NCBI GenBank assembly: GCA_038734275.1 | Contig: JAVYOO010000002.1 | Coordinates: forward strand, 158,911-222,910 | DNA from: Archaeoglobaceae archaeon | GTDB taxonomy: Archaea > Halobacteriota > Archaeoglobi > Archaeoglobales > Archaeoglobaceae | Reading direction: 5' to 3' | Length of the DNA stretch: 64,000 nt | Shown: piece by piece, positions 1 through 8,100 of the stretch | How the letters are laid out: every line of letters starts with the position of its first letter | Numbering within the stretch: position 1 is the stretch's first letter | Made by a program: the position numbers and the translations under genes | Notes under the pieces: generated by a model | What the model was told of the DNA's origin: nothing | Seen by the model: the letters and a program-made list of their open reading frames with translations, nothing else | The model's database searches: none

Positions 1-10
1 ACCCGTAAAC

Positions 11-928
11 TTGGCATACTCAGTAATAACGATGGCTATAGCATGCTTTACTGGTGTATTTTTAGCCAACTTAGCCCTTGAATTCGGCTTTGCAAGGCTG
101 ATTTCGAAGCCTTTAGCCCCACTAATGAGATTTGCAAATCTGCCAACGGTTTTCGCAATTCCAGCAATAATTTCAACAGTCGATGTTCGAGGGGGCTTAA
201 GCATCGTGGGTTCTTTAAGGGAAAAGAATGGAGTTGATGATTCAGCAGTTATTGCCTATAAACTCGTAACAAGACCTTTTTCGACAGTCTTTTTCCTTTT
301 TCGCTATTATTTGCCAGTCTCCATAGCTGCTTTGGGTCTCTATGTAGGCTCAATCTACATAGTATTAAGCTTCATTTCAGCATTCATCTGCATGCTTATC
401 GGCATTGCTTATGGCAGATTGAAGGTTAAGAGGAAAGAAATCGAGCTTGAGCTGGATCAGAATTCGAAGAATAGGAACGATGCCATAAAAGCGTCCTTAA
501 AATCCGCCTTTGATATGACCAAAAAGGTTGTTTTTAGGTATGTGATCATAACTGTCGCCATCTCAGTTCTTTTGCTTTTAGGCTTCTTCGATGCTGTTTC
601 CGAGAACATAGACATTTACACGAAACAACTTGGCTTCTCCTCAAACTTCGCAGCTTTGATCTCCATACACATCTTCAGCCCCATGTCCGCTGTGCTTACT
701 GCGGGAGAGTTTTTGAGAAATGGTCTGATTGGTGTTAAGGAATCTCTAATTGCCCTTTTGATAGGTAGGTTCCTCTTTATAGCCATAATGGATTATCCAA
801 GGCATTCTTTGCCATTCTACGCTTCAATATTCCCAGTTAAGCTTGCTTCAAAGCTTGTTTTGGCTGGAATTGCTGTAAATGCGATTGCGACACCTATTTT
901 AGTAGCGGTTGTTTGGATAATTTTCTAA
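11..928 (+). CDS. polytopic membrane protein, nucleoside-recognition (Gate)-like
   Basis: This is a 305-residue, very hydrophobic protein with about seven or eight predicted membrane segments, separated by one charged cytoplasmic-looking loop near residues 138-165 that is rich in K, R and E. The pattern, including the small-residue stretches around residues 45-65, resembles archaeal membrane proteins annotated with the nucleoside-recognition (Gate) domain, whose substrates are mostly unknown. The listed start is a TTG at base 11. The frame stays open through the preceding codons to the window edge, so the true start may lie outside the window. A role in transport of a nucleoside or ion is only a family-level inference. 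Confidence 0.6.
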   Translation: MAYSVITMAIACFTGVFLANLALEFGFARLISKPLAPLMRFANLPTVFAIPAIISTVDVRGGLSIVGSLREKNGVDDSAVIAYKLVTRPFSTVFFLFRYYLPVSIAALGLYVGSIYIVLSFISAFICMLIGIAYGRLKVKRKEIELELDQNSKNRNDAIKASLKSAFDMTKKVVFRYVIITVAISVLLLLGFFDAVSENIDIYTKQLGFSSNFAALISIHIFSPMSAVLTAGEFLRNGLIGVKESLIALLIGRFLFIAIMDYPRHSLPFYASIFPVKLASKLVLAGIAVNAIATPILVAVVWIIF

Positions 929-951
929 ACCGATTACTTCTTCTTTGAATT

Positions 952-1027
952 TTAAAGCAGGATGTGAGCTTCGCACCTTGGATATCCAAATGCATGAGCG
1001 GAGATTTCAAGAGCCAGCTTTGCTTTT
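952..1027 (-). pseudogene. possible C-terminal tail remnant
   Basis: Between two plus-strand genes, the minus strand reads about 24 protein-like codons ending in a stop, including EISAHAFGYPRCEAHILL. There is no start codon, and a stop lies just upstream in frame. It could be the leftover end of a lost gene or chance. The family is not recognised. Confidence 0.2.
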
Positions 1028-1033
1028 CGCTAC

Positions 1034-1043
1034 CTTTATAAAT
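1034..1043 (+). promoter_or_regulatory. TATA-like box for the acyl-CoA dehydrogenase-like gene
   Basis: The sequence TTTATAAATT is centred about 26 bases upstream of the ATG at 1064. This is the spacing expected if transcription starts at or next to the start codon. It supports ATG 1064 over the upstream TTG at 1058. Confidence 0.55.
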
Positions 1044-1063
1044 TCACCAGTCAGTTTTTGAGC

Positions 1064-2800
1064 ATGATCCTTCTAAACCCCAAGAAGTTCAAAGGAGAAC
1101 ATTTGGATGAGAAGGCAAGAGAGCTGATCCTGAAGACGATCGAATTCTTTGAGAGCATGGGTAAAGCAAAGCTTAAGGAGAACGACAGGAAAATGGTATG
1201 GTATGACGATTTTTTGGAGTTCCAGAAACAAAACAAGATCTTCTACACCTTTTTAACTCCGCCAGAGTTCAGCAATGGCGAAACTCGCTGGGACACTTGG
1301 CGAATTTGCGATTACAATGAGGTTTTGGCTTTCTACAGCCTTGCTTACTGGTATACCTGGCAGGTGACAATTCTTGGCTTGGGGCCCATATGGATGAGCA
1401 AGAATGAGAAGATAAAGAGAGAAGTTGCAGAGATGCTCAAGAACGGCGGGGTTTTTGCCTTTGGGCTTTCAGAGCGAGAGCATGGTGCTGATATTTATGC
1501 AACTGAGACTAAACTTATTCCGCAACCAGATGGAACTTGGAAGGCTTACGGCAGAAAATACTACATCGGCAACTCAAACGTGGCAAGCATAATATCGACC
1601 TTTGCAAGGTTCGCTGAGCCCGACGGAAGCTTGCCTTATGACATGGACAAGCGAAGATTTGTTTTCTTTGCGTTGCGTAGAGATGAGAGATACTACGAGT
1701 TGATAAAAAACGTTGTCGCTTCGCAAATGTTTGTAGGTGATTTCCTGATCCACGATTATCCTGTTAGCGAAGAAGACATTCTTGAGAAGGGTGAAGAATC
1801 TTGGGATGCTGCTCTTAACACAGTTAACGTTGGCAAGTTTAACCTTGGCTGGGCTTCAATTGGAATCTGCACCCATGCTTTCTACGAAGCTTTAAACCAT
1901 GCTTCAAAGCGAGTTCTTTATGGGATCCACGTAACGGACTTTCCGCACATCAAAAGGCTTTTTGTCGACGCTTACTGCAGGCTGCTTGCGATGAAGCTCT
2001 TTGCAAGAAGGGCTTGCGATTACATGCGAGTTGCATCGCTGAACGATAGGCGTTATTTGCTTTACAACGCATTGGTCAAGTCGAAGGTTACAAGAGAAGG
2101 TGAGGAAGTGATAAACCTTCTCTGGGACGTGATAGCTGCGAAGGGCTTTGAGAAGGACACATACTTCGAGATGGCAACGAGATACATTCGAGCTTTGCCA
2201 AAGCTTGAAGGGACTGTGCATGTGAACATGGCTTTAATCCTGAAATTCCTCTACAATTACTTGTTTAATCCTGCAGAGTTCGCTGAAGTGCCAAAGATGG
2301 ATGTTGCAAAGCACGACGAGTTCTTATTCAACCAAGGAACTGCTGGAGGACTTGAAAAGGTAAGATTCCACGACTATCGAAAAGTCTATGCAGAAGTTGA
2401 CTTGCCAAATGTGAACGTTTTCAAGGAGCAGATAGATTGCTTTAGAGATTTGATCGCCAAAGCTCCGCCGAGTGCTGAGCAAATGAGGGATTTTGACTTC
2501 TTAGCAACTCTTGGCGAGCTTTTCACCTTGCTTGTCTACGGACAGCTTATCATTGAGGCTAAGAAAGTCTACGCAGGACTTTACGATGTTAGCGATGAAC
2601 TGCTCGACCAGATCTTTGAAATCTTTGTCAGAGACTTCTCCAAGTTTGCGGTAGAGCTAATGGCAAAGCCAAGCGCCACAGAGAAGCAGAAGGAGTTCTG
2701 CAGAAAGATGGTAAAGTCGCCAGTTGCGAATGCTGAGCGATTTGAAAAAGTTCTCGGCGAAGTTTATGCACTGAAGGATGCTTACGAGATGAATCCATGA
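1064..2800 (+). CDS. large acyl-CoA dehydrogenase-like flavoprotein
   Basis: This 578-residue protein belongs to the acyl-CoA dehydrogenase superfamily, whose members oxidise acyl-CoA thioesters to enoyl-CoA with FAD and pass electrons to ETF. The segment FGLSEREHGADI (about residues 135-146) is the family's flavin/substrate-binding stretch, followed by the beta-domain with GRKYYIGNSNVASI. At 578 residues it is much longer than the usual 380-residue enzymes, with the extra length mainly in the C-terminal helical region, as in a long ACAD subgroup. ATG 1064 is preferred because a TATA-like box lies 26 bases upstream. It stands alone, away from the beta-oxidation cluster at 45-49 kb, so its substrate cannot be inferred from neighbours. 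Confidence 0.8.
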   Translation: MILLNPKKFKGEHLDEKARELILKTIEFFESMGKAKLKENDRKMVWYDDFLEFQKQNKIFYTFLTPPEFSNGETRWDTWRICDYNEVLAFYSLAYWYTWQVTILGLGPIWMSKNEKIKREVAEMLKNGGVFAFGLSEREHGADIYATETKLIPQPDGTWKAYGRKYYIGNSNVASIISTFARFAEPDGSLPYDMDKRRFVFFALRRDERYYELIKNVVASQMFVGDFLIHDYPVSEEDILEKGEESWDAALNTVNVGKFNLGWASIGICTHAFYEALNHASKRVLYGIHVTDFPHIKRLFVDAYCRLLAMKLFARRACDYMRVASLNDRRYLLYNALVKSKVTREGEEVINLLWDVIAAKGFEKDTYFEMATRYIRALPKLEGTVHVNMALILKFLYNYLFNPAEFAEVPKMDVAKHDEFLFNQGTAGGLEKVRFHDYRKVYAEVDLPNVNVFKEQIDCFRDLIAKAPPSAEQMRDFDFLATLGELFTLLVYGQLIIEAKKVYAGLYDVSDELLDQIFEIFVRDFSKFAVELMAKPSATEKQKEFCRKMVKSPVANAERFEKVLGEVYALKDAYEMNP

Positions 2801-2856
2801 ATTTGGAATAAAAATTTTTTATGGTCTCGAATCAATCATTCCCTAAAATGTCTCCT

Positions 2857-3345
2857 CTAAACTAAGGATGGATATCTCTTAGACAACTCTTCCCATAACT
2901 TCCACACTCCAAATTCATTCCTCCTCACTTGCGTATCGTGAAGCAAAATCACCCCGCGATAGCTCATCTTTTTAATCCAATTTTCGAAATCGTGTTTAAC
3001 AGCTTCATAAGTGTGATAGCCATCGATGTGCAAAAGATCTATGCTTCCATCGCTGAAATACTGCAAAGCTTCATCGAAATCCATTTTCATTATTTGAGCG
3101 AAGTCCCCATAATTTTCAGTTATGTAGTTATTTACTTCTAAATAAACTGATTCATCGTAAAATCCTGAATGCGGATCTCCTTTAAAGTTGTCAACTCCGT
3201 AACAAGAACATTTCAGATTTAGCGCTTTTACAGCTTGACAGAAAGCAGAAAAAGAGTTTCCTGTGTGAACCCCGAGCTCAACAAAGATCCTTGGCCTGTG
3301 AAGTTCTGTGATGAAAAAAGCGAACGGAAGATGTTTAACCCCCAT
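2857..3345 (-). CDS. class I SAM methyltransferase domain, short
   Basis: This 162-residue protein looks like the Methyltransf_24 family. VELGVHTGNSFSAF (about residues 22-35) is motif I for SAM binding, GVDNFKGD fits motif II, and IDLLHIDGYHTYEAVKHD and VILLHDTQ fit the later motifs. Family members are often part of larger proteins linked to glycan synthesis. Here the protein stops soon after the last core motif, at KRYPSLV, where I would expect more sequence, so it may be truncated at the C-terminus. A truncated oligosaccharyltransferase lies about 1 kb away, which fits a decayed glycosylation locus. It may or may not be functional. Confidence 0.65.
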   Translation of the reverse strand: MGVKHLPFAFFITELHRPRIFVELGVHTGNSFSAFCQAVKALNLKCSCYGVDNFKGDPHSGFYDESVYLEVNNYITENYGDFAQIMKMDFDEALQYFSDGSIDLLHIDGYHTYEAVKHDFENWIKKMSYRGVILLHDTQVRRNEFGVWKLWEELSKRYPSLV

Positions 3346-3420
3346 GAGATGGATCCATGATACTCATGAGTAATTAAAAGATTATGGAAAGAGTTTTAAA
3401 GACTATAAAAAAATTCTTTT

Positions 3421-4230
3421 ATGGCTATCAAGATAACGATCAAGGGAAAGGTTCACGAAGTCGGCTATCGCCTTTTTCTTCTTGAAGAAGCTGACTCGCT
3501 TTTCATTCCGTGCTTCGACGCGAGAAATGTAAAAATCAATGGAAAAGAAGCTTTAATCGTTCTCGTTGATGGCGATAAGGAGCAGCTGGAACAGTTCATT
3601 GAATTCGTGAAAAGCAATAAACCAGAAAATGCTTTGGTTGAAGAGATAAGCGTTGAAGAGTTCAAAGGCAGAGTCAGAGACATCGAAAAGTTCAGAGCGA
3701 GCTTTAACACTTCGCAGCTTTCAAAGATCGTTCAGGTTGGAGTTAAGATGCTTGAAAAGCAGGACAAAATGCTTGAAAAACAGGATTTAATGCTCTCAAA
3801 GATGGACACCATGCTTGAAAAGCAAGAGCTGATGCTGCAAAAACAGGATTTAATGCTCTCAAAGATGGACAGCATGCTCGAGAAACAGGATTCGATGCTG
3901 CAAAAGCAGGATCTGATGCTCTCGAAGATGGACACCATGCTTGAAAAGCAGGACAAAATGCTCGAGAAACAAGACAAGATGCTTGAAAAGCAGGATACAA
4001 TGCTTGGGAAAATGGATTTGATGTTGCAAAAGCAGGATGAGACGATTAAGGAGATAAAAGAGACGAGGGTCGAGTTGAAAAAGGAGATAAAAGAGGTCAA
4101 AGAGGAAGTTAAGGTGATCTCCTCAAAGCTCGATAAGACCAATGATCTGCTGGAAAAGAGATTCGAAAGGCTTGAACAGGAGATAGAGAGAATAAAGAAG
4201 GCATTGATTAAAGCCGGAATCGAGCTTTAA
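3421..4230 (+). CDS. acylphosphatase-like domain fused to a heptad-repeat coiled coil
   Basis: Residues 1-88 resemble a degenerate acylphosphatase: KGKVHEVGYR keeps the phosphate-binding loop with the catalytic-type Arg17, and an Asn follows in DARNVKING. From residue 110 there are 14 perfect heptads of the type MLEKQDx, MLQKQDL or MLSKMDx (bases 3748-4041), then a K/E-rich coiled coil to the end. Three heptads combine into a 21-residue superrepeat, giving a 63-base DNA period visible at 3781, 3844 and 3907. The repeats imply a long oligomeric rod rather than a small cytosolic enzyme. A TATA-like GTTTTAAAGA lies about 24 bases before the ATG. Its function is unknown; the heptads may vary in number between strains. 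Confidence 0.7.
   Translation: MAIKITIKGKVHEVGYRLFLLEEADSLFIPCFDARNVKINGKEALIVLVDGDKEQLEQFIEFVKSNKPENALVEEISVEEFKGRVRDIEKFRASFNTSQLSKIVQVGVKMLEKQDKMLEKQDLMLSKMDTMLEKQELMLQKQDLMLSKMDSMLEKQDSMLQKQDLMLSKMDTMLEKQDKMLEKQDKMLEKQDTMLGKMDLMLQKQDETIKEIKETRVELKKEIKEVKEEVKVISSKLDKTNDLLEKRFERLEQEIERIKKALIKAGIEL
3748..4041 (+). repeat. in-frame tandem heptad repeats (21-base unit, 63-base superunit)
   Basis: Fourteen consecutive 21-base units encode M-L-x-K-x-D-x heptads. The unit beginning CAGGATTTAATGCTCTC recurs every 63 bases with few changes. The length divisible by three keeps the frame through any unit gain or loss. Confidence 0.9.
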
Positions 4231-4299
4231 AAATCCCGGTAAAACTTCTCTAATTCATTCAGCACTTCCAACAAACTCGGAACTCTGTTTTGCATTTTG
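4228..4299 (-). pseudogene. possible C-terminal tail remnant facing AglB fragment
   Basis: The minus strand reads KMQNRVPSLLEVLNELEKF and then YRDF and a stop, a convincing amphipathic protein tail with no start of its own. The readable frame runs on into the AglB fragment, whose own homology begins near base 4300, so a rearrangement junction may lie there. The gene of origin is not recognised. Confidence 0.25.
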
Positions 4300-5268
4300 A
4301 TTGCATACTTTACGCCATTAAGCGCTTTCGATTTTCTTAGATCAGGAATTAACTACGTTTTTGGCATCGACATTTACCTCCCAACCATAAGCGAGGCAAA
4401 ATCCTTCCAAATTTTAGATTTGATCAGCTCTTCTGGCTATCTTTTCTTCTTTTTAGCTCTGGTTTCGATTTTGATGCTTAGAAACAAGTTCTTGTTAGTG
4501 TTCTTTCTTCTATCATTTGCCCTATCGCTTCTACAGCTAAGATTTGCTGAAGTTCTTGCAATTCCGTCAGCCATTCTTGCTTCGTATACAATTTGCAATG
4601 TACTCGAAAGGCTTGAGTATCCTGTTTTCTCAAAAACAGAGAAGAAAGAAATAAAAATGAGCAAAGCTAAGAGAGCTAAAGAAAAGAAAAAAGAAGTTGT
4701 TACCATTAGAGATCACCTAACTGTCTCTGCATTTCTGCTGATCCTTGCAGCACCATGCATTATAATGTCTATTGTTGGCTTTGATATGAGCGACGATTGG
4801 AAAGCAGCGCTAAATTGGTTGAAAGAGAACGCTGAGGAACAAAATTACCTGAATGCCTACGAAAAACCCAGTTATAGTGTTTTAAGCTGGTGGGACTACG
4901 GGAACTGGATACTTTACGTAGCAAAGAAAGCTGTGGTCTGCAACAACTTTCAACTTGGAGCGGATGATGCAGCGAAATTTTTCGTTGCGGAAAGCGAAGA
5001 GGAGGCAATGAAGATCATAGAAAAGAGGGGTGTGAAGTTTGTAGTCACTGCGGAAGAGATGGGAATTTTTGAGAATAATACAAAAACAAAATTCCATGCA
5101 ATAGCGAGAATAGCTGGCTATAATCCAGATTTTATGACTGCGAAGGAGCTCTTAGCTTTCTTCAATAAAACAATGCTTTACAAGCTCCAAGTCGAGAACG
5201 CTGAAAACTTGACTCACTTTAAGCTGGTAAAAGAGTTCGGAAAAGTAAAGATATTTGAGGTTATTTAA
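4297..5268 (+). pseudogene. N-terminally truncated AglB/STT3 oligosaccharyltransferase
   Basis: The 323-residue frame matches only the second half of the archaeal oligosaccharyltransferase AglB, which transfers lipid-linked glycans to asparagine on secreted proteins. It has three or four late membrane helices, a K/E-rich loop (about residues 110-135), a last helix, then the external domain starting with SWWDYGNWI, which carries the family signature WWDYG. The N-terminal membrane half, with the acidic metal-binding motifs needed for catalysis, is absent; family members are usually over 600 residues. The only start is a weak TTG, with a stop about 20 codons upstream. I read it as a pseudogene, though a short expressed protein is possible. 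Confidence 0.7.
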
Positions 5269-5331
5269 ATTAAAATCCAAAGGAGACACAAGCTAATGGG
5301 AATTAGCTTTATATGACAAACTGAAAAAGTT

Positions 5332-5442
5332 ATGAGCGCAAAACCAGATTCGCAGTTTTGTGAAACTTGCAAAAAAGGATTTGAAAAGAAATCAGTCGAT
5401 CCAGAAAAAGTTTGGGGTAAAGAGTGTTGGAGAAATCTCTGA
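5332..5442 (+). CDS. small cysteine-containing protein, 36 residues
   Basis: An ATG at 5332 opens a 36-codon frame with Cys10, Cys13 and Cys32 (CETCKKGF ... KECWRNL), arranged like a small zinc-binding motif. A TATA-like TTTATATGA at 5308-5316 sits about 20 bases upstream. The base composition and charged residues are protein-like. I do not recognise the family, and it could be the remnant of a larger zinc-ribbon protein. Confidence 0.45.
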   Translation: MSAKPDSQFCETCKKGFEKKSVDPEKVWGKECWRNL

Positions 5443-5522
5443 TTTCCCTCAAATGATTTCAAAGATCTAAATTTTTTAATCGTCGCTTTTTATCGAAAGT
5501 GTTGGCAAAAAAGATAGGAATT

Positions 5523-6326
5523 TCAAACAAACTCAGAAAGCTTAACCCACGTGCCAACTTCAAGGAAGCTATCCTTTACGTTCTCTTCCATCTCAAGGAA
5601 CATCTTGTATGGCACTGCAAACGTGAATACATCGTCTCCAAGCAATGCTCTCGCATTAAGTCTTGCGTCCAAATCGGTAAGCCCAACTACTGCCCTTGGT
5701 TTCTCAGATCTTGCTTCTCTGTAAGCAAATATCCCGATCTGATGGCAACCAGCGCCCATTGGGATAACAACGTTCTCATTGTCTTCTCTTGCATAGTTTG
5801 CAAGAATAACCAAAGCTGAAAGCTGATGAGGATTTGCAATGAAAACAACAACTTCTGGCTCTTCTTCAACCTTGCCCAAAGGCTTGAAGACTACGTATCG
5901 CTTGGGAACGTCGACTGCTGGGATTTTTTCAACGAATTTTTTGACAAGCTCTGGGCTCTTCTTATACCTTTCGCCCTTAAGCATCTTCTCGTATTGCTCC
6001 TTCCTGAGCATGCTTTTCAAATTTTCCAGAAGCTCCTTATTCCAGTCTTCGAATCCCGTCGAAAGGAATCTGCAAAATCCCTCAATACCGCCAAGAAAGT
6101 TGTAGTATTGATTTCCAAATCCCAAACCAGTAGCTCCGCCTTGGCATCCAAAATGCTCTCTATCAAAGGCAATCACTTCACCCTTCGAAGCCCTTGCTAA
6201 AAACCAAATAACACAGCTCCATTGTCCTTCCTTAGGCTGTTTCGCATTGTTTGGCATTTCATTGCTCCAGATTATTGCTACTGGCTCATGCTTCAGCTTT
6301 AAAAGCTCAGCAATTCTGCTCTTCAT
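5523..6326 (-). CDS. DUF169 family protein
   Basis: This 267-residue protein fits the DUF169 (ArCR) family, common in archaea and anaerobes and without a settled function. Typical features are the start with LLKLKHEPVAIIWS, a conserved Cys in the QWSCVIWFLARA stretch, a second in HFGCQGGATGLGF, and a third in MGAGCHQIG. The conserved cysteines and glycine-rich loops suggest cofactor or metal binding, but this is inference. It is monocistronic, with the HEPN/MNT pair diverging from it across an 88-base gap. Start and length look normal for the family. Confidence 0.8.
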   Translation of the reverse strand: MKSRIAELLKLKHEPVAIIWSNEMPNNAKQPKEGQWSCVIWFLARASKGEVIAFDREHFGCQGGATGLGFGNQYYNFLGGIEGFCRFLSTGFEDWNKELLENLKSMLRKEQYEKMLKGERYKKSPELVKKFVEKIPAVDVPKRYVVFKPLGKVEEEPEVVVFIANPHQLSALVILANYAREDNENVVIPMGAGCHQIGIFAYREARSEKPRAVVGLTDLDARLNARALLGDDVFTFAVPYKMFLEMEENVKDSFLEVGTWVKLSEFV

Positions 6327-6414
6327 AATTTTCGTTGCTCAGCTACCTAAAAATTTTATCTTTAAGTTTGCAATCCGCACGAAATAGATTTATACTTCAC
6401 TTCCAATTTTTAAC

Positions 6415-6753
6415 ATGGAATTCTTAAAGCAAAAAGCTGTTCGATTCTATTCCAAAGCGATTGAGAGCTTTGAAAAAGGCGAGTATGACTTTGCAATGTT
6501 TTTCGTCGAGCAAAGCATTCAACTCGGACTAAAATTTCTGATTTCAAAAAAATTTGGAGAAGCCCCCAAGACGCACAGCTTGCGAATCCTATTTGAACTC
6601 GCTGAGCTTGAAGTTTTTTACAAAGAAAATCTGGACGTGCTTAGAGAAATAGAGCTTGCATATACTGCTTCAAGATACTTCGACGTTGAATACTCAAAGC
6701 AGATCGCGGAAAGGAGCATATCAATTGCAAAGAAATTTCTGGAGCTTTTATGA
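6415..6753 (+). CDS. HEPN-domain protein (toxin of HEPN/MNT pair)
   Basis: This 112-residue, all-helical protein has the typical HEPN N-terminus (KAVRFYSKAIESFEKGEYDFAMFFVEQSIQLG) pattern of an A-x-x-x-E/Q-x-x-x-L helix. It overlaps the following nucleotidyltransferase gene by four bases (ATGA), so the two are translationally coupled. In known pairs the HEPN protein acts as an RNase toxin and the MNT partner as antitoxin, sometimes by AMPylating it. The Rx4-6H RNase motif is not obvious here; ASRYFDVEYSK occupies the region where it is usually found, so nuclease activity is uncertain. Confidence 0.8.
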   Translation: MEFLKQKAVRFYSKAIESFEKGEYDFAMFFVEQSIQLGLKFLISKKFGEAPKTHSLRILFELAELEVFYKENLDVLREIELAYTASRYFDVEYSKQIAERSISIAKKFLELL

Positions 6754-7079
6754 TCGAATACTATCGCAAACTAAAAGAGAATGAGAAATTCTTTGCAAAA
6801 GCCTTTGAAATTGCAGAAGAGATAAAGAAAAAAGCTGAGAAGCTTTTTGAAGACTGCGAAGTTTTTATAGTCGGTAGTTTCGCAAGAGGGGAGCACAGGC
6901 TTAATTCAGATCTCGATTTGTTGATCGTTTCAACAAAAATACCTGCAAAGCTGAATTTTGAGGATTACTGCAAGTTCGTGAGGGCTTTAACTGAAGATGA
7001 CCGCATAAACATACATCTGCTGAACAGGGAGAGATTTGAAGAGATAAAGAGATTTTACGAGCCCATGATCAGAGTTTGA
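6750..7079 (+). CDS. MNT-type minimal nucleotidyltransferase
   Basis: This 109-residue protein carries the pol-beta nucleotidyltransferase signature GSFARGEHRLNSDLDLLIV (about residues 42-60), with GS and the two metal-binding aspartates DLD. It is the size of stand-alone MNT antitoxins. The start overlaps the HEPN gene stop by four bases. The third catalytic acid is probably in the DRINIHLL strand. The pair probably forms a type VII-like toxin-antitoxin module. Confidence 0.85.
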   Translation: MIEYYRKLKENEKFFAKAFEIAEEIKKKAEKLFEDCEVFIVGSFARGEHRLNSDLDLLIVSTKIPAKLNFEDYCKFVRALTEDDRINIHLLNRERFEEIKRFYEPMIRV

Positions 7080-7125
7080 TTAGTCGATGGTAAACCTTAT
7101 ATTTGTTTACCTATTATGTGAAGAC

Positions 7126-7335
7126 ATGGAGTATACTACAGTCTCTGCGAAGATACCCAAAAGTCTAAAAGAAAAACTAAAAGAATACAACATAAAACCT
7201 GGACCCGTGATCAGGAAAGCTTTGGAAGAAGAGGTCAGAAAAAGGATTCTTGTGGAAATCGAAGAGAAAGCGAAGAAGCTCAGTTCAGCTTTAAAGGAGA
7301 TAGAGGATGAGGAAGTGCTGAGCTTTGATTTTTGA
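7126..7335 (+). CDS. VapB-like antitoxin without a toxin partner
   Basis: This 69-residue protein starts TTVSAKIPKSLKEKLKEY, the beta-strand and first helix of a ribbon-helix-helix/VapB-type DNA-binding domain, followed by a charged helix that would bind a toxin. I choose ATG 7126 over the upstream frame start at 7087 because a TATA-like CCTTATATTT at 7095-7104 sits 26 bases before it. No PIN-domain toxin follows; the next 84 bases hold only a short spurious frame. It is an orphan antitoxin, or serves a toxin elsewhere. Confidence 0.7.
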   Translation: MEYTTVSAKIPKSLKEKLKEYNIKPGPVIRKALEEEVRKRILVEIEEKAKKLSSALKEIEDEEVLSFDF

Positions 7336-7419
7336 TAGGCGTGGAATATCTCTTTTGATATTTTTGTTTTAAAAGCCGCTCTTTGGTGTGAGGAGGTTAT
7401 GTATCGATCGTCTATTTAC

Positions 7420-8100
7420 TTATCTTTGTGTTTTTGGTGAACATTCGACCAGTCCTATGAATTTCTTTATTCCACCAGCAAGCACAACGATGTATTCCAT
7501 CGCTTTCTCGCATGCAAGCTTAATTCTTTCCTTTTCCACCCCAGGAACACCGCAGGCAACGATTAGCACGTCTTTCGTTGTATTGCTGACCATTGTTAGC
7601 CTTGAATCCCTGTAAGGATAGACGTGCAAAATTTTCTCTTCATCAGCGAGCACGATTTGGTTCTCGTTCAAAAATTCATCCTTTCCACCTATCGGGCTGA
7701 AAATTTCATCTTTCTTTGCATATCTTAGCTCAAGATTGCCTTTTATCTTGGCAATGTCGTATAAGCCAATCGGAATCAGAGTTTCCATGCTTGCTATGTT
7801 TCCAGCATCGACAACGTTGTTTATCACCGGAATCTCTCCTTTAAGCCCTCTCCTCAGCAAAGCCTCACTGCTTGGTCTTTGCTTCGTTGGATCAATGCCA
7901 ATTCGCCAGTAAAAGTCTCTAAATGCTCTAACGACTGGATCATCTTTGAGCTTTTCGACGCTATATTTTTCTTTCAGCTTTTCAAGCACTTCTCTGAGCA
8001 GCTTCATCGACTCGCTATCCTTCTTCGCCACTTCTACACCACGAACTTCTGCAATGGAGACAAAGATTTTTGGCTCTTTTAATTTGATCTCGAAGTTCAC
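7420..8100 (-). CDS. B3/B4 tRNA-binding domain protein
   Basis: This 226-residue stand-alone protein matches the B3/B4 domain of phenylalanyl-tRNA synthetase beta chains. Typical segments are FRDFYWRIGIDPTKQRPSSEALLRR and INNVVDAGNIASMETLIPIGLYD, corresponding to the editing-type pocket. Stand-alone versions may act in trans on mischarged tRNA or bind amino acids, but this is not established. Translation appears to start at GTG 8100, immediately after the stop of the MazG-like gene, with GAGGTGAG as ribosome site, so the two form an operon. Confidence 0.8.
   Translation of the reverse strand: MNFEIKLKEPKIFVSIAEVRGVEVAKKDSESMKLLREVLEKLKEKYSVEKLKDDPVVRAFRDFYWRIGIDPTKQRPSSEALLRRGLKGEIPVINNVVDAGNIASMETLIPIGLYDIAKIKGNLELRYAKKDEIFSPIGGKDEFLNENQIVLADEEKILHVYPYRDSRLTMVSNTTKDVLIVACGVPGVEKERIKLACEKAMEYIVVLAGGIKKFIGLVECSPKTQR

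Noticed and set aside
3748-4041. CRISPR-like array
   Set aside because: The repeats are contiguous, in frame and without spacers; they encode heptads.
3732-4142. Two long minus-strand frames rich in Ser, Phe and Cys
   Set aside because: They are mirror images of the heptad-repeat DNA on the plus strand.
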